Assembly (NCBI GenBank): GCA_905478225.1
Contig: CAJQHR010000014.1
Location: 17,357-81,356 of the forward strand
Length of the DNA: 64,000 nucleotides
Direction of reading: 5' to 3'
Source: an uncultured Crocinitomix sp.
GTDB lineage: Bacteria; Bacteroidota; Bacteroidia; Flavobacteriales_D; Crocinitomicaceae
Part shown: piece by piece, positions 8,577-17,013 of the stretch
Layout: each line of letters begins with the position of its first letter
Position numbering within the stretch: the first letter of the stretch is position 1
The notes under the pieces: model-generated
What the model saw: only the letters and a program-made list of their open reading frames with translations
Database searches by the model: none
Told to the model about the DNA's origin: nothing
Translations under genes and position numbers: made by a program

Positions 8577-10916
8577 ATGCAAGGAACAGAAAATGAAACA
8601 CAAGACTTTTTTAAATCAAAAGTTTTAGGACATCCATCTGGATTATTTGTATTGTTTTTCACCGAAATGTGGGAACGATTCTCGTACTATGGTATGCGAG
8701 CTTTATTGGTATTATTCCTCATCAGTGCTTTTGGACTGGGTGGTTGGAATTGGCCCGCAGAGAATGCTCTGGCGCTTTATGGAACATATACCGCACTCGT
8801 TTATATTACGCCTATTCTTGGAGGCTATATAGCAGATAAGTATATCGGTTATCGTTCTGCAGTAATAATTGGAGCGCTTATCATGACCTTGGGTCACGCT
8901 TCCATGGCGATTGAAACGCATAGCATTTTCTTATACATTGGTATTGGGTTATTAATTGTAGGTAACGGTTTCTTTAAACCAAATATGACCTCCATCATTT
9001 CCCACATGTACAAGGACGTACCCGAGAAAAAGGATGGTGCCTATACCATCTTTTATATGGGTGTAAACGCAGGAGCTTTCTTAGGAATTCTACTTTGCGG
9101 TTATATTGGAGAAAAAATTGGATGGAGTTACGGTTTCGGTTTAGCGGGAATTTTCATGCTATTAGGAATGTTACAATTCTATTTCACTCAAAAAATATTC
9201 GGTACAATTGGTGTTAAACCAGACAGATCAGCTGAGTCTGACGATACTACTAAATTAGAATTTGAAGGTGATAAATTAAATCCTTTTACAATGCTTGATA
9301 AGGCACTAATTGCTATTAGTGCATTTATTGGAATCACTTGGGTTCTCAATGATCCTATTTCAAAAATTGGAGGAACGAATTTATTAGAGTTTGGCGAGAT
9401 TGATTATTCCAATCATTACATCCTAGGCGGTCTGTTGGTATTTGGAATCTTGTTGGTTTCTAGGATCCTTCGTTACCCAAAAATCACAAGAGACAGAATG
9501 CTTGCTATTATATTCTTTGCTATTATGACTGTTATTTTCTGGATGTGCTTTGAGCAAGCCGGGGGATCAATGACCATTTTCGCAAACGACTTTACAAATC
9601 GTACAATGACCGGTAGCTACTACTACATCTATGTAATTGTAAATATTGTGATTACTGTAGTCCCTGTTGGAATTATTACTTGGGTACTTATTAAACTTTT
9701 CAAACAAACATTTGCAAAGTACAAAACGGGTAATATGATATTGAGCTTTAGTTTCGTTATTATTTGGGGAATTATTTTCTGGATGATCCAACGTGATTTA
9801 AAATCTACTTCTTATGTTGCTTCTTATAGCGCAATTGAAACTAGTGTAACACCTGATGAATACGGAATGCACCCAGATAGATTGGCAGCATTTGAAGGAA
9901 TGATTAAAGGTGATGCTAGTTTTAAACATGAAGGTGATGCTGTATCAATTGACAGTATTATGTACAATGGTACAGCAATCAAACATGCACATTCAAGCAA
10001 AGAAAAGAAATCAGAACGCGAAGCGGAACAAGATGCCTTTGATAAAACATACTTGGACGCCATCTTAGCGATAGAAAACACTTTTAAAGCAACAGTTTAT
10101 CATCACGAGAAACTAGATGTCTTTACTGTCCCTCTTTCGGATTTAACTTTTGAAACAGTTGTAACTGAAGAAACAGTTTACACTGCTGGTGAATCTATTA
10201 TATCAAAAGAAACAACGATTATTGAGCCCATTAAAATGGCTGTAAATGATCGAATGATGTTGATTGATGTCAATAAAAAAGGAAAGTTTAAGTATCTGAC
10301 AGAAGTTACAGAGAAGAATGTAAGAGAAAAGGCGGTTGAAAAATCTACTCCAACCGATATTATTCCTGCAACGATCACAAAAATTAAAGACAACGAGGTT
10401 GAGATTCCAGCTACATGGTTCTTAATTCTGAATTCATTGTTCATTATTATGTTTGCACCAATGTTCTCTAAATGGTGGGAAAGCAAATACAACCCAAGTG
10501 CTAGTTCTAAATACGGTTTAGGATTAATCTTATTAGGAATTGGATTTGGTGCCTTAGCATATGGTTCAACTGGAATTGAGCCAGGAGCTAAAACAGCCTC
10601 TGTAAGTATGATTTGGTTAGTATTGGCATATTTGTTCCATACCTTAGGAGAGCTTTGCTTATCGCCAGTTGCATTGTCTTATGTGAGTAAGCTAGTGCCA
10701 GGCCGTATGATTGCAATGATGTTCGGTATTTGGTATATCGCTGTTGCAATTGGTAATAAATTGGCTGGTGTACTCGGTGGTAAAATTGAAGGGATTACCG
10801 AAAACTATGACATGACAACTTTCTTCCTAATCTTCACAATTGTTCCTATTGCTTTAGGATTAGTTGGTGTGGCATTAACGAAAGTTATTAAGAAATTAAT
10901 GCACGGTGTAACTTGA
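8577..10916 (+). CDS. POT/PTR-family peptide:proton symporter (paralogue 2, extended)
   Basis: This 779-residue paralogue shares the TEMWERFSYYGMRA signature, the TM7 FEQAGG motif (about residue 325), the PATWFLILNSLFI motif and the GELCLSPVALSY motif. Between the last two blocks of the core it carries two additional hydrophobic helices (about residues 345-410) and then about 195 hydrophilic residues (about 411-606). Topology places this insertion in the periplasm. That is far longer than ordinary bacterial POTs. It is probably co-transcribed with the preceding transporter, and a strong terminator follows. Confidence 0.92.
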   Translation: MQGTENETQDFFKSKVLGHPSGLFVLFFTEMWERFSYYGMRALLVLFLISAFGLGGWNWPAENALALYGTYTALVYITPILGGYIADKYIGYRSAVIIGALIMTLGHASMAIETHSIFLYIGIGLLIVGNGFFKPNMTSIISHMYKDVPEKKDGAYTIFYMGVNAGAFLGILLCGYIGEKIGWSYGFGLAGIFMLLGMLQFYFTQKIFGTIGVKPDRSAESDDTTKLEFEGDKLNPFTMLDKALIAISAFIGITWVLNDPISKIGGTNLLEFGEIDYSNHYILGGLLVFGILLVSRILRYPKITRDRMLAIIFFAIMTVIFWMCFEQAGGSMTIFANDFTNRTMTGSYYYIYVIVNIVITVVPVGIITWVLIKLFKQTFAKYKTGNMILSFSFVIIWGIIFWMIQRDLKSTSYVASYSAIETSVTPDEYGMHPDRLAAFEGMIKGDASFKHEGDAVSIDSIMYNGTAIKHAHSSKEKKSEREAEQDAFDKTYLDAILAIENTFKATVYHHEKLDVFTVPLSDLTFETVVTEETVYTAGESIISKETTIIEPIKMAVNDRMMLIDVNKKGKFKYLTEVTEKNVREKAVEKSTPTDIIPATITKIKDNEVEIPATWFLILNSLFIIMFAPMFSKWWESKYNPSASSKYGLGLILLGIGFGALAYGSTGIEPGAKTASVSMIWLVLAYLFHTLGELCLSPVALSYVSKLVPGRMIAMMFGIWYIAVAIGNKLAGVLGGKIEGITENYDMTTFFLIFTIVPIALGLVGVALTKVIKKLMHGVT

Positions 10917-10937
10917 TGCATTGATAATAAGATATTG

Positions 10938-10971
10938 AAACGCCCTGACATATATTGTCTGGGCGTTTTTT
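10938..10971 (+). terminator. terminator after the peptide transporter pair
   Basis: A 13-bp stem with one mismatch (10938-10950 with 10956-10968) contains a CGCCC/GGGCG core and runs into six T. It closes the two-transporter operon. Its T run overlaps the restored stop codon of the convergent frameshifted gene. Confidence 0.85.
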
Positions 10972-11301
10972 ATTGGCTGCGATTAAAATGCCCCCAATTT
11001 GCCCGTTTCTTCTCGGCAGCATGTTTTAGTTCTTGTAGACTTGGATTTTTTACAAGACCTGCTTCCACCACTTCGTCAATACGGTCCATAATCTTAACGC
11101 CGGCGTATTCCAAACTAACATTAATCCAATTCTAAGTACTTCCTGGACGTCATTTCTTTGTGCGGCTTGATTAAACTCTCTAAAGTGTTTAGCTATATCT
11201 CGTCCTTCCTTCTTTTTCTTTCGCCATAATATGTAATAAACGATTGGCATACCAATGAACAAGAAAGCAAATACTAAAACGAAGGTGACTTCTGTTGACA
11301 T
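10970..11301 (-). pseudogene. small single-TM membrane protein, frameshifted
   Basis: The intact 5' frame gives an N-terminal TM helix (about residues 6-25) and a basic stretch (WRKKKKEGRD), then stops at 11050. Around 11119-11124 a single missing base in a TTAATG context breaks the gene. Restoring one A continues the frame as NVSLEYAGVKIMDRIDEVV, then a charged helix and NWGHFNRSQ, ending at 10970 after about 110 residues. The downstream frame has clean coding character with no stops. The family is not recognised. It is a pseudogene, a sequencing error or, less likely, programmed frameshifting. Confidence 0.6.
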
Positions 11302-11336
11302 GACACAATAATAAGAATTGCTGACGGTCTAACACC

Positions 11337-11372
11337 AAAAATCCCCTGCTGAAAATTTCAACAAGGGATTTT
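11337..11372 (-). terminator. terminator of the T9SS M1 peptidase gene
   Basis: An 8-bp stem (11338-11345 with 11365-11372) is followed on the minus strand by a T run (A run 11337-11341). It lies 30 bases after the stop of the preceding minus-strand gene. Confidence 0.6.
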
Positions 11373-11401
11373 ATTCATTTATAAGAAAACGAGTAGGTTC
11401 T

Positions 11402-13348
11402 TTAATTTTTTGTGAAGGCAGTTTGTCCGCCGTTAATTTTTAAAACGTATTGACCCGAACTAAGCGCCGTAACATCAATCATCTTTGTTGCTAACAATTC
11501 ACCGCTTAATACAACTCTTCCGGCCGCATCATAAATAAAATATGTGCCCGCGTCTGCTCCATTCTTAATCACTATTTGATTCGTGGCAGGATTCGGATAA
11601 ATTTCAATTTCGGCAGTGTTCTCAACTACATTAGCAAGGTTATTATTTTCAGAAACACCGCCATATTCATTAATGATCCAGTTCGCAGGGTCAATCGCTA
11701 TTGCGTCTACCTCTCCTTCAAACGGAAATGAATGGTAAGATATTTCGCCGTCAATATCAGCTAATCTGATGAACTCAACATCTCCGCCATCTTTCAAAAT
11801 TCTCAGTTCTAAATCATTCGTAAAAAAAGGTGTTACGCCTCCCATTGAAACATCTTGCTCAAGTAAAACAATTAACTCACCGTCAATCACGGAATACTCT
11901 ACACGGTAGGTTGGAAAACCTTCTCCGTAATACCATTCGTCAAAATACGCCGTTAAATCTAATCCTGATATAGATTCTGCAATGGCTTTAATATCTGCAG
12001 CGCGTGCCGTACTTCCACCATACATGGTTTGGTATTCCTGCAATATTTGGAAAAACTGATCGTCGTTATCTATCAAGAAACGAAGAGTATGCACAATTGC
12101 CGCTCCCTTATTATAGGTTAATCTTCCACTAAAAATACGACCAACATTAAGCGAATCTTCTACCCAAACTGATCCTCCGTCAAATTCCATAATGTTATTG
12201 TGACGATCATTCATAGACTCTGCTTCACTACCTGGATAAAACTCAGCCAACATTAATTCCTCTGAATAAGAAGCAAATCCCTCATTTAACCAAATGTCTG
12301 ACCAAGAAGCACAAGTTACATTATCACCAAACCACTGGTGTCCTAATTCGTGTGCTGTTAATCCTGGTGTGAAATATCCTTGCGTGGTCATAGTTTGATG
12401 TTCCATACCCCCGCTTAACGGTGCCATGCAATGCCCATATTTTTCATTGGCAAATGGATATAAACCATACAGTTCGGAATATAGTTCCATAAAATCAACC
12501 GTTTCGTTAATATCGTCCTCGAAATAAGGCAAAGTTGCTGGATTATCGTAGATAAAATTTTGAATCATAATAGGTTCTGTGGCGCCATCAGGTTCAGCAT
12601 AAACAGTGTAGTCAACGTATTTCGCTACAGCTATTGATATTAAATAATAATCAATCGGATAATAAGTTTTCCACTCATATCTTTTTTTACTTGCCCCAAC
12701 GTCTACAACAGCTGTTAACAAGCCGTTTGATCCGGCCATGTTTTCCGCGTTTGTTGTCACAAAGGTGTAAACAGAATCTATTTTATCGGTTAATGATTGT
12801 TTGCAAGGGAACCATTCGTAGGCTGCAAATGGTTCGCTCAAACTCCATGTTGCTTGGTTACCCCAAGATGGTGACGAATCATTATTCATACCACCGTTTC
12901 CAAGTGGTCCACCGCCTGATGGTGGTGTGCCTTCATAAATTACTTCAACGAAAAACTGGTCTCCTTCTACAAAATCAACTGGAACAATGACCGCCGATTC
13001 ATCTCGACTGAAAGGAACAGCTGTTGTACCGTTCAATAAAATATCGTCAATCCATAAATCATCCCACAATTCAAATATGAGACTATCTAAAACTGGTGCC
13101 AAAACCTCAACATGTATCTGAACGACCCCATCAACATAAGTTGAAGTGCGTTCAATTGCCAAGTCTAACTTATAAAAATGCACATCATACGCGTTTGTTA
13201 AATCAATGTGGTGATCGCTTAATCGGTCTGAACGCATATCTGCGTGACCTTGCGTTTTTACCCGAGAACAATTATGACCACTTTGAGAATGTGACACCAT
13301 TGTAAAAAGCCCGATTGTAAAGACGGACAAGATTGTTTTCAATTTCAT
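11402..13348 (-). CDS. secreted M1 family metallopeptidase with T9SS type A sorting domain
   Basis: From the ATG at 13348 the product is 648 residues with a signal peptide cut near SHSQS. The M1 zinc site is complete: HELGHQWFGDN followed 18 residues later by the glutamate in WLNEGF. A GGMEHQ motif stands in place of GGMEN. The last 80 or so residues form a Por-type sorting domain (YPNPATNQ start, then GTYFIYDAAGR, ending in KINGGQTAF). This peptidase should therefore be exported through the type IX system to the surface. The upstream in-frame ATG at 13381 was rejected because the signal peptide starts at 13348. Confidence 0.92.
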   Translation of the reverse strand: MKLKTILSVFTIGLFTMVSHSQSGHNCSRVKTQGHADMRSDRLSDHHIDLTNAYDVHFYKLDLAIERTSTYVDGVVQIHVEVLAPVLDSLIFELWDDLWIDDILLNGTTAVPFSRDESAVIVPVDFVEGDQFFVEVIYEGTPPSGGGPLGNGGMNNDSSPSWGNQATWSLSEPFAAYEWFPCKQSLTDKIDSVYTFVTTNAENMAGSNGLLTAVVDVGASKKRYEWKTYYPIDYYLISIAVAKYVDYTVYAEPDGATEPIMIQNFIYDNPATLPYFEDDINETVDFMELYSELYGLYPFANEKYGHCMAPLSGGMEHQTMTTQGYFTPGLTAHELGHQWFGDNVTCASWSDIWLNEGFASYSEELMLAEFYPGSEAESMNDRHNNIMEFDGGSVWVEDSLNVGRIFSGRLTYNKGAAIVHTLRFLIDNDDQFFQILQEYQTMYGGSTARAADIKAIAESISGLDLTAYFDEWYYGEGFPTYRVEYSVIDGELIVLLEQDVSMGGVTPFFTNDLELRILKDGGDVEFIRLADIDGEISYHSFPFEGEVDAIAIDPANWIINEYGGVSENNNLANVVENTAEIEIYPNPATNQIVIKNGADAGTYFIYDAAGRVVLSGELLATKMIDVTALSSGQYVLKINGGQTAFTKN

Positions 13349-13363
13349 GGAAAGAATTTTCCA

Positions 13364-13371
13364 CAAAGATA
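13364..13371 (-). promoter_or_regulatory. -7 box (TAnnTTTG) of T9SS M1 peptidase
   Basis: The minus strand reads TATCTTTG 15 bases before the ATG at 13348, an exact match to the Bacteroidota -7 consensus. It lies within the longer start alternative, supporting the shorter start. Confidence 0.6.
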
Positions 13372-13445
13372 TGGAAAACAAAATTAAATATATTGAATTT
13401 TAGCCATGCTTTATTTAAGCGGGGCATTTAGCGATTCAATGGGAA

Positions 13446-14456
13446 CTATAAAAATCGCTTCTTATCAATATCCAACCAACTAAGAATGGAATTACAAAAG
13501 ATATTTTCAACATCTGCTTTTGAGATATCACTGTCTTCAATAAATTTTCCAATTTCTAAATCTCCTAACGGAAACGGATAATCTGTACCTAAACAAACCT
13601 TATTGGAACCTTGGATTTTAAGAATGTACTTCAATAAATCAATGTCATGTGTAATGCAATCTGTCCAAAACTTACCAAGATAATCTCTTGGATTTACCTT
13701 ATTGTCAATCGCCACTAAATCGGGTCGGCAATTAAAGCCGTGCTCAATTCTACCGATAGTTGGAATAAATGAACCGCCTGCGTGAGAAGCCAAGACCCTT
13801 AAGTTTGGAAGGCGTTCCAATACTCCTCCAAAAATCAACGAGGCCATAGCTCTTGATGTTTCAGCTGGCATTCCAACCAACCAAGGCAACCAATATTTTT
13901 GCATGCTGTCAAACCCCATCATTTCCCATGGGTGAATCATAATTGCTATGCCTAATTCTTGACAGGCTTCGAATATTGGAAAGAATTGAAGGTCGCTCAA
14001 GTTTTTATCATTGATGTTAGAACCAATTTGAATGCCATCAATATTTAGCTCATTTTTCAGGCGGTGTAGTTCTTGAATGGCCAGGTCAGAGTCCTGCATT
14101 GGAATGGTGCCTAATCCTACATAATTTTTCGGATAACGCACCTGCAAATCTGCAATATGATCATTTAAAAAGCGACTTAATTCTAAAGTGTCTTTTGCTT
14201 TTGCCCAATAGGAGAACATAACCGGTACCGTGCACACGACTTGAACTTGCGTGTTAAATTTTTCGTAATCTACCATTCGAACTTCAGCGTCCCAGCAGTT
14301 TTCTTCAATTGTGCGGAAATAGTTATGACCTTTCATCATATCCGCCAAACCCGGTTTTTGAGGTTTTAGCCAAATAAAATCACCATATCCAAATTTTTCC
14401 GTCCAATTCGGCATTTCCGGCGGAAGGATATGTGTATGCATGTCAATTTTTAACAT
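13446..14456 (-). CDS. amidohydrolase, ACMSD-like decarboxylase
   Basis: The 336-residue protein is a metal-dependent TIM-barrel amidohydrolase close to 2-amino-3-carboxymuconate-6-semialdehyde decarboxylase. It shows the DMHTHILPP metal motif at residues 5-13, IMIHPWE near residue 180, ASHAGG near 224 and GTDYPFPLGD near 290. In that pathway it diverts the tryptophan/3-hydroxyanthranilate breakdown intermediate away from quinolinate. No other kynurenine-pathway gene is visible here, so the substrate remains inferred from family resemblance. The length is typical of the family. Confidence 0.85.
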   Translation of the reverse strand: MLKIDMHTHILPPEMPNWTEKFGYGDFIWLKPQKPGLADMMKGHNYFRTIEENCWDAEVRMVDYEKFNTQVQVVCTVPVMFSYWAKAKDTLELSRFLNDHIADLQVRYPKNYVGLGTIPMQDSDLAIQELHRLKNELNIDGIQIGSNINDKNLSDLQFFPIFEACQELGIAIMIHPWEMMGFDSMQKYWLPWLVGMPAETSRAMASLIFGGVLERLPNLRVLASHAGGSFIPTIGRIEHGFNCRPDLVAIDNKVNPRDYLGKFWTDCITHDIDLLKYILKIQGSNKVCLGTDYPFPLGDLEIGKFIEDSDISKADVENIFCNSILSWLDIDKKRFL

Positions 14457-14486
14457 AGACTTGTGTCAAGAAAATTAAGTGTCCGC

Positions 14487-14494
14487 CAAAGATA
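14487..14494 (-). promoter_or_regulatory. -7 box (TAnnTTTG) of ACMSD-like gene
   Basis: The minus strand reads TATCTTTG 30 bases before the ATG at 14456. Having its own box suggests the gene is not simply read through from the NTF2-like gene upstream. Confidence 0.55.
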
Positions 14495-14529
14495 GAATTA
14501 AGTTTTAATCTGAGAAGAAAAAATAGATT

Positions 14530-15372
14530 TTATGCGCGTGATTTTTTTCGCCTTAATTTGATGAATTTTTTCATTTTCGAATTCTCAATTACAACCGCCA
14601 AGTTATAATGAGCAATTTTCCATGCTCCATTCACTTTCTTCAAAACCCCACTCCCCCTGCACTCCTCCATTTGCGTTTCCAATGATTCCTCAAACCATGC
14701 GATCGATTGATCATCTGAGAAATACCAATTTCTCCAATTTGTTTTAAAATCCCAGGTTGACTCGCGTTCAAAATATGGTTTGCAAAATTCAGAGAAGGTC
14801 GTTTTAGTCCAACGTTCAGTTGGATCGGTGCCCAAATAAATAAATCCATCAGACATAAAATCAAAATAGGATTTGTAGTCAAAAATAGCCACATCATGAT
14901 GCCATTTATTCAGGTAAACATTCATAGAGGTTTTATTGTCCTTTTTAGGGAACCCATCACTAAAATCAGAACTGTAAACACTTTCAATTTTTAGTTCACC
15001 AGCCCTTCTGGTTAAACAAAAATGATCAATACCGCTATGCGAATAGGTCCCTTCTATGTAAAAATCGAAGAAAACATCTGCATACGCCAAACCACTTTCA
15101 AATTCAGAAACATTTAACTGATTAATTTCTTCTGAAAAATAATCGCTCTTAAACTTTGGACAAACCCCAAAAAATTCAGACAAGGGCAAATCCCAAACAT
15201 CCTTATCGCCAACATGTTTTACACGACAGTTTGGATGAAAATAAGCAATCATATCAGTTGAATCACCCTTATTTAAAGCCCCATAAAATGAGCGCATCAT
15301 TTCCGTAATATTCTCAGCAGAAAAAGCACCGAAACTTCCAAACAATCCTATTACTAACACTAATTTCCGCAT
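14530..15372 (-). CDS. secreted protein with two NTF2/SnoaL-like domains
   Basis: From the ATG at 15372 the product is 280 residues with a signal peptide (cleavage near GAFSA). Two copies of an NTF2/SnoaL-like cone fold follow: about residues 20-130 (MMRSFYGALNKGDSTDMIAYFHPN) and about 145-265 (YFDFMSDGFIYLGTDPTERW, ending in VNGAWKIAHYNL). The second copy resembles the SnoaL-3 type. A basic tail (KLRRKKSRA) closes the protein. No catalytic role can be assigned. It is divergent from the M16 operon across a 90-base promoter region. Confidence 0.7.
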   Translation of the reverse strand: MRKLVLVIGLFGSFGAFSAENITEMMRSFYGALNKGDSTDMIAYFHPNCRVKHVGDKDVWDLPLSEFFGVCPKFKSDYFSEEINQLNVSEFESGLAYADVFFDFYIEGTYSHSGIDHFCLTRRAGELKIESVYSSDFSDGFPKKDNKTSMNVYLNKWHHDVAIFDYKSYFDFMSDGFIYLGTDPTERWTKTTFSEFCKPYFERESTWDFKTNWRNWYFSDDQSIAWFEESLETQMEECRGSGVLKKVNGAWKIAHYNLAVVIENSKMKKFIKLRRKKSRA

Positions 15373-15405
15373 ACCATTTAACATTTTTAACAACCTATTA
15401 TCAAA

Positions 15406-15413
15406 CAAATCTA
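15406..15413 (-). promoter_or_regulatory. -7 box (TAnnTTTG) of NTF2-like gene
   Basis: The minus strand reads TAGATTTG 33 bases before the ATG at 15372. It lies back to back with the box of the M16 operon 20 bases away. Confidence 0.5.
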
Positions 15414-15433
15414 AAATTATAATAAAACATCCC

Positions 15434-15441
15434 TATTTTTG
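15434..15441 (+). promoter_or_regulatory. -7 box (TAnnTTTG) of M16 peptidase operon
   Basis: The sequence reads TATTTTTG 21 bases before the ATG at 15463. It also excludes the upstream start at 15439, which would lie inside the promoter. Confidence 0.55.
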
Positions 15442-15462
15442 TGTTCGATTAAATATAAAATT

Positions 15463-16968
15463 ATGAAAATAAAATCATGGTTGTTTGGAATTGCTAGTTT
15501 AATGGCAATTACCATTTCCGCCCAGGAACGACAAAAAGTAGAATATGTTGAATATGATTTAGACAATGGTATTCACGTCATTCTTCATGAGGATCACGCA
15601 ACACCTATAGTAGCAGTTACAATGCTATATAAAGTTGGTTCAAAAAACGAAAAAGTTGGAAGAACAGGTTTTGCTCATTTCTTTGAGCATTTAATGTTTG
15701 AAGGGACAACCAATATTGAGCGCCATAAATACGACAAAATTGTTGAAGGCGCTGGTGGAACTTTAAATGCAAACACTTCGCAGGATAGAACATTTTATTA
15801 TGAGCTATTACCATCAAACCAACTTGAGCTTGGCTTGTGGTTAGAGTCTGAAAGGTTGTTACATGCTAAAGTTGAGGACATTGGAATTGAAACGCAGCGT
15901 GAAGTTGTGAAAGAAGAAAAAAGACAACGTGTGGATAATCAACCCTATGGTTCGTTCATGTATGAGATTTTTAGAAGAGCATATAAGGAGCATCCTTACC
16001 AGTGGACTCCAATTGGCAGCATGGAAGACTTAGATGCCGCCGAGGAAGCTGATTACGTTAATTTTTATAGAACTTTTTATGTCCCACATAACGTCACACT
16101 TTCAATTGCAGGTGACATTGACGTCGCTCAAACTAAAAAATGGATCGACATTTATTTTGCCTCAATCCCGAATGGTGATAAATTAGACATTTACCGCGAT
16201 AGAGAATTTCTTTCAACTGCTGCGTTTAGCACAAAATATGGAACTCAAATCTCTACGACAACAGCATCATCTGCTAGCTTTGACGCGGATTATAACGGAG
16301 ACATGTCTACAGAAGCTTTTATTAAGAAGTACTTTCCGAAAGCAAGCGCTAAGCCACATCCAATTCCTAGACCTTCTATTAAGGAAGGATTGCTTACAAA
16401 AGAAATAAGGGATACGATTTATGATAATATTCAATTGCCTGCAGTTGCTGTTGCTTATAGAACGCCTGAATTGAGACATAAAGATAAATACGCGGTTGAA
16501 ATGCTCACTATGATTTTAGCGCAGGGAAATAGTTCTCGTTTGGTTAAAAATGTCGTTGAGAATCAAGAATTAGCTGTTATGGCAGTTTCATTTCCATTCC
16601 CGCTTGAAGATCCAGGAATCGCTATTAATTTGGCTATTGCAAACATGGGGGTTGATCCAGCTGAATTGGAAGAAGCAATCGAAGAGCAAGTAAAATTGAT
16701 TCAAACTGAATTGATTTCTGATAAAGAGCTTGAAAAACTTAGAAATATGATTGAAAGCGATTTCGTTTCTTCAAACTCAACAATGGCTGGAATCGCAGAA
16801 TCACTTGCTGATTACCATGTTTACCAAGGAGACACGGAATTAATTAATACAGAATTAGACAAATATATGGCAGTAACAAAAGAGGATATTCAACGTGTCG
16901 CCAAAACCTACTTTAATTCCAATAACCGAGTAGTACTTTATTATTTACCTAAAACAACTGGAGAATAA
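15463..16968 (+). CDS. M16 zinc peptidase, catalytic subunit
   Basis: The 501-residue secreted protein (signal peptide cut near TISAQ) belongs to the insulinase/pitrilysin family. The inverted zinc motif HFFEH is present at about residue 72, and the third ligand glutamate lies in the REVVKEE helix about 75 residues later, so this copy should be active. The N-terminal active half and the C-terminal half are both present, as in the roughly 50-kDa class B members that pair with an inactive partner. The next gene encodes such a partner 45 bases downstream. It likely degrades peptides in the periplasm. Confidence 0.92.
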   Translation: MKIKSWLFGIASLMAITISAQERQKVEYVEYDLDNGIHVILHEDHATPIVAVTMLYKVGSKNEKVGRTGFAHFFEHLMFEGTTNIERHKYDKIVEGAGGTLNANTSQDRTFYYELLPSNQLELGLWLESERLLHAKVEDIGIETQREVVKEEKRQRVDNQPYGSFMYEIFRRAYKEHPYQWTPIGSMEDLDAAEEADYVNFYRTFYVPHNVTLSIAGDIDVAQTKKWIDIYFASIPNGDKLDIYRDREFLSTAAFSTKYGTQISTTTASSASFDADYNGDMSTEAFIKKYFPKASAKPHPIPRPSIKEGLLTKEIRDTIYDNIQLPAVAVAYRTPELRHKDKYAVEMLTMILAQGNSSRLVKNVVENQELAVMAVSFPFPLEDPGIAINLAIANMGVDPAELEEAIEEQVKLIQTELISDKELEKLRNMIESDFVSSNSTMAGIAESLADYHVYQGDTELINTELDKYMAVTKEDIQRVAKTYFNSNNRVVLYYLPKTTGE

Positions 16969-17013
16969 TAAGATACTTTAAAAAAATCGGTTTAAATAAT
17001 TAAAATAAGACAA

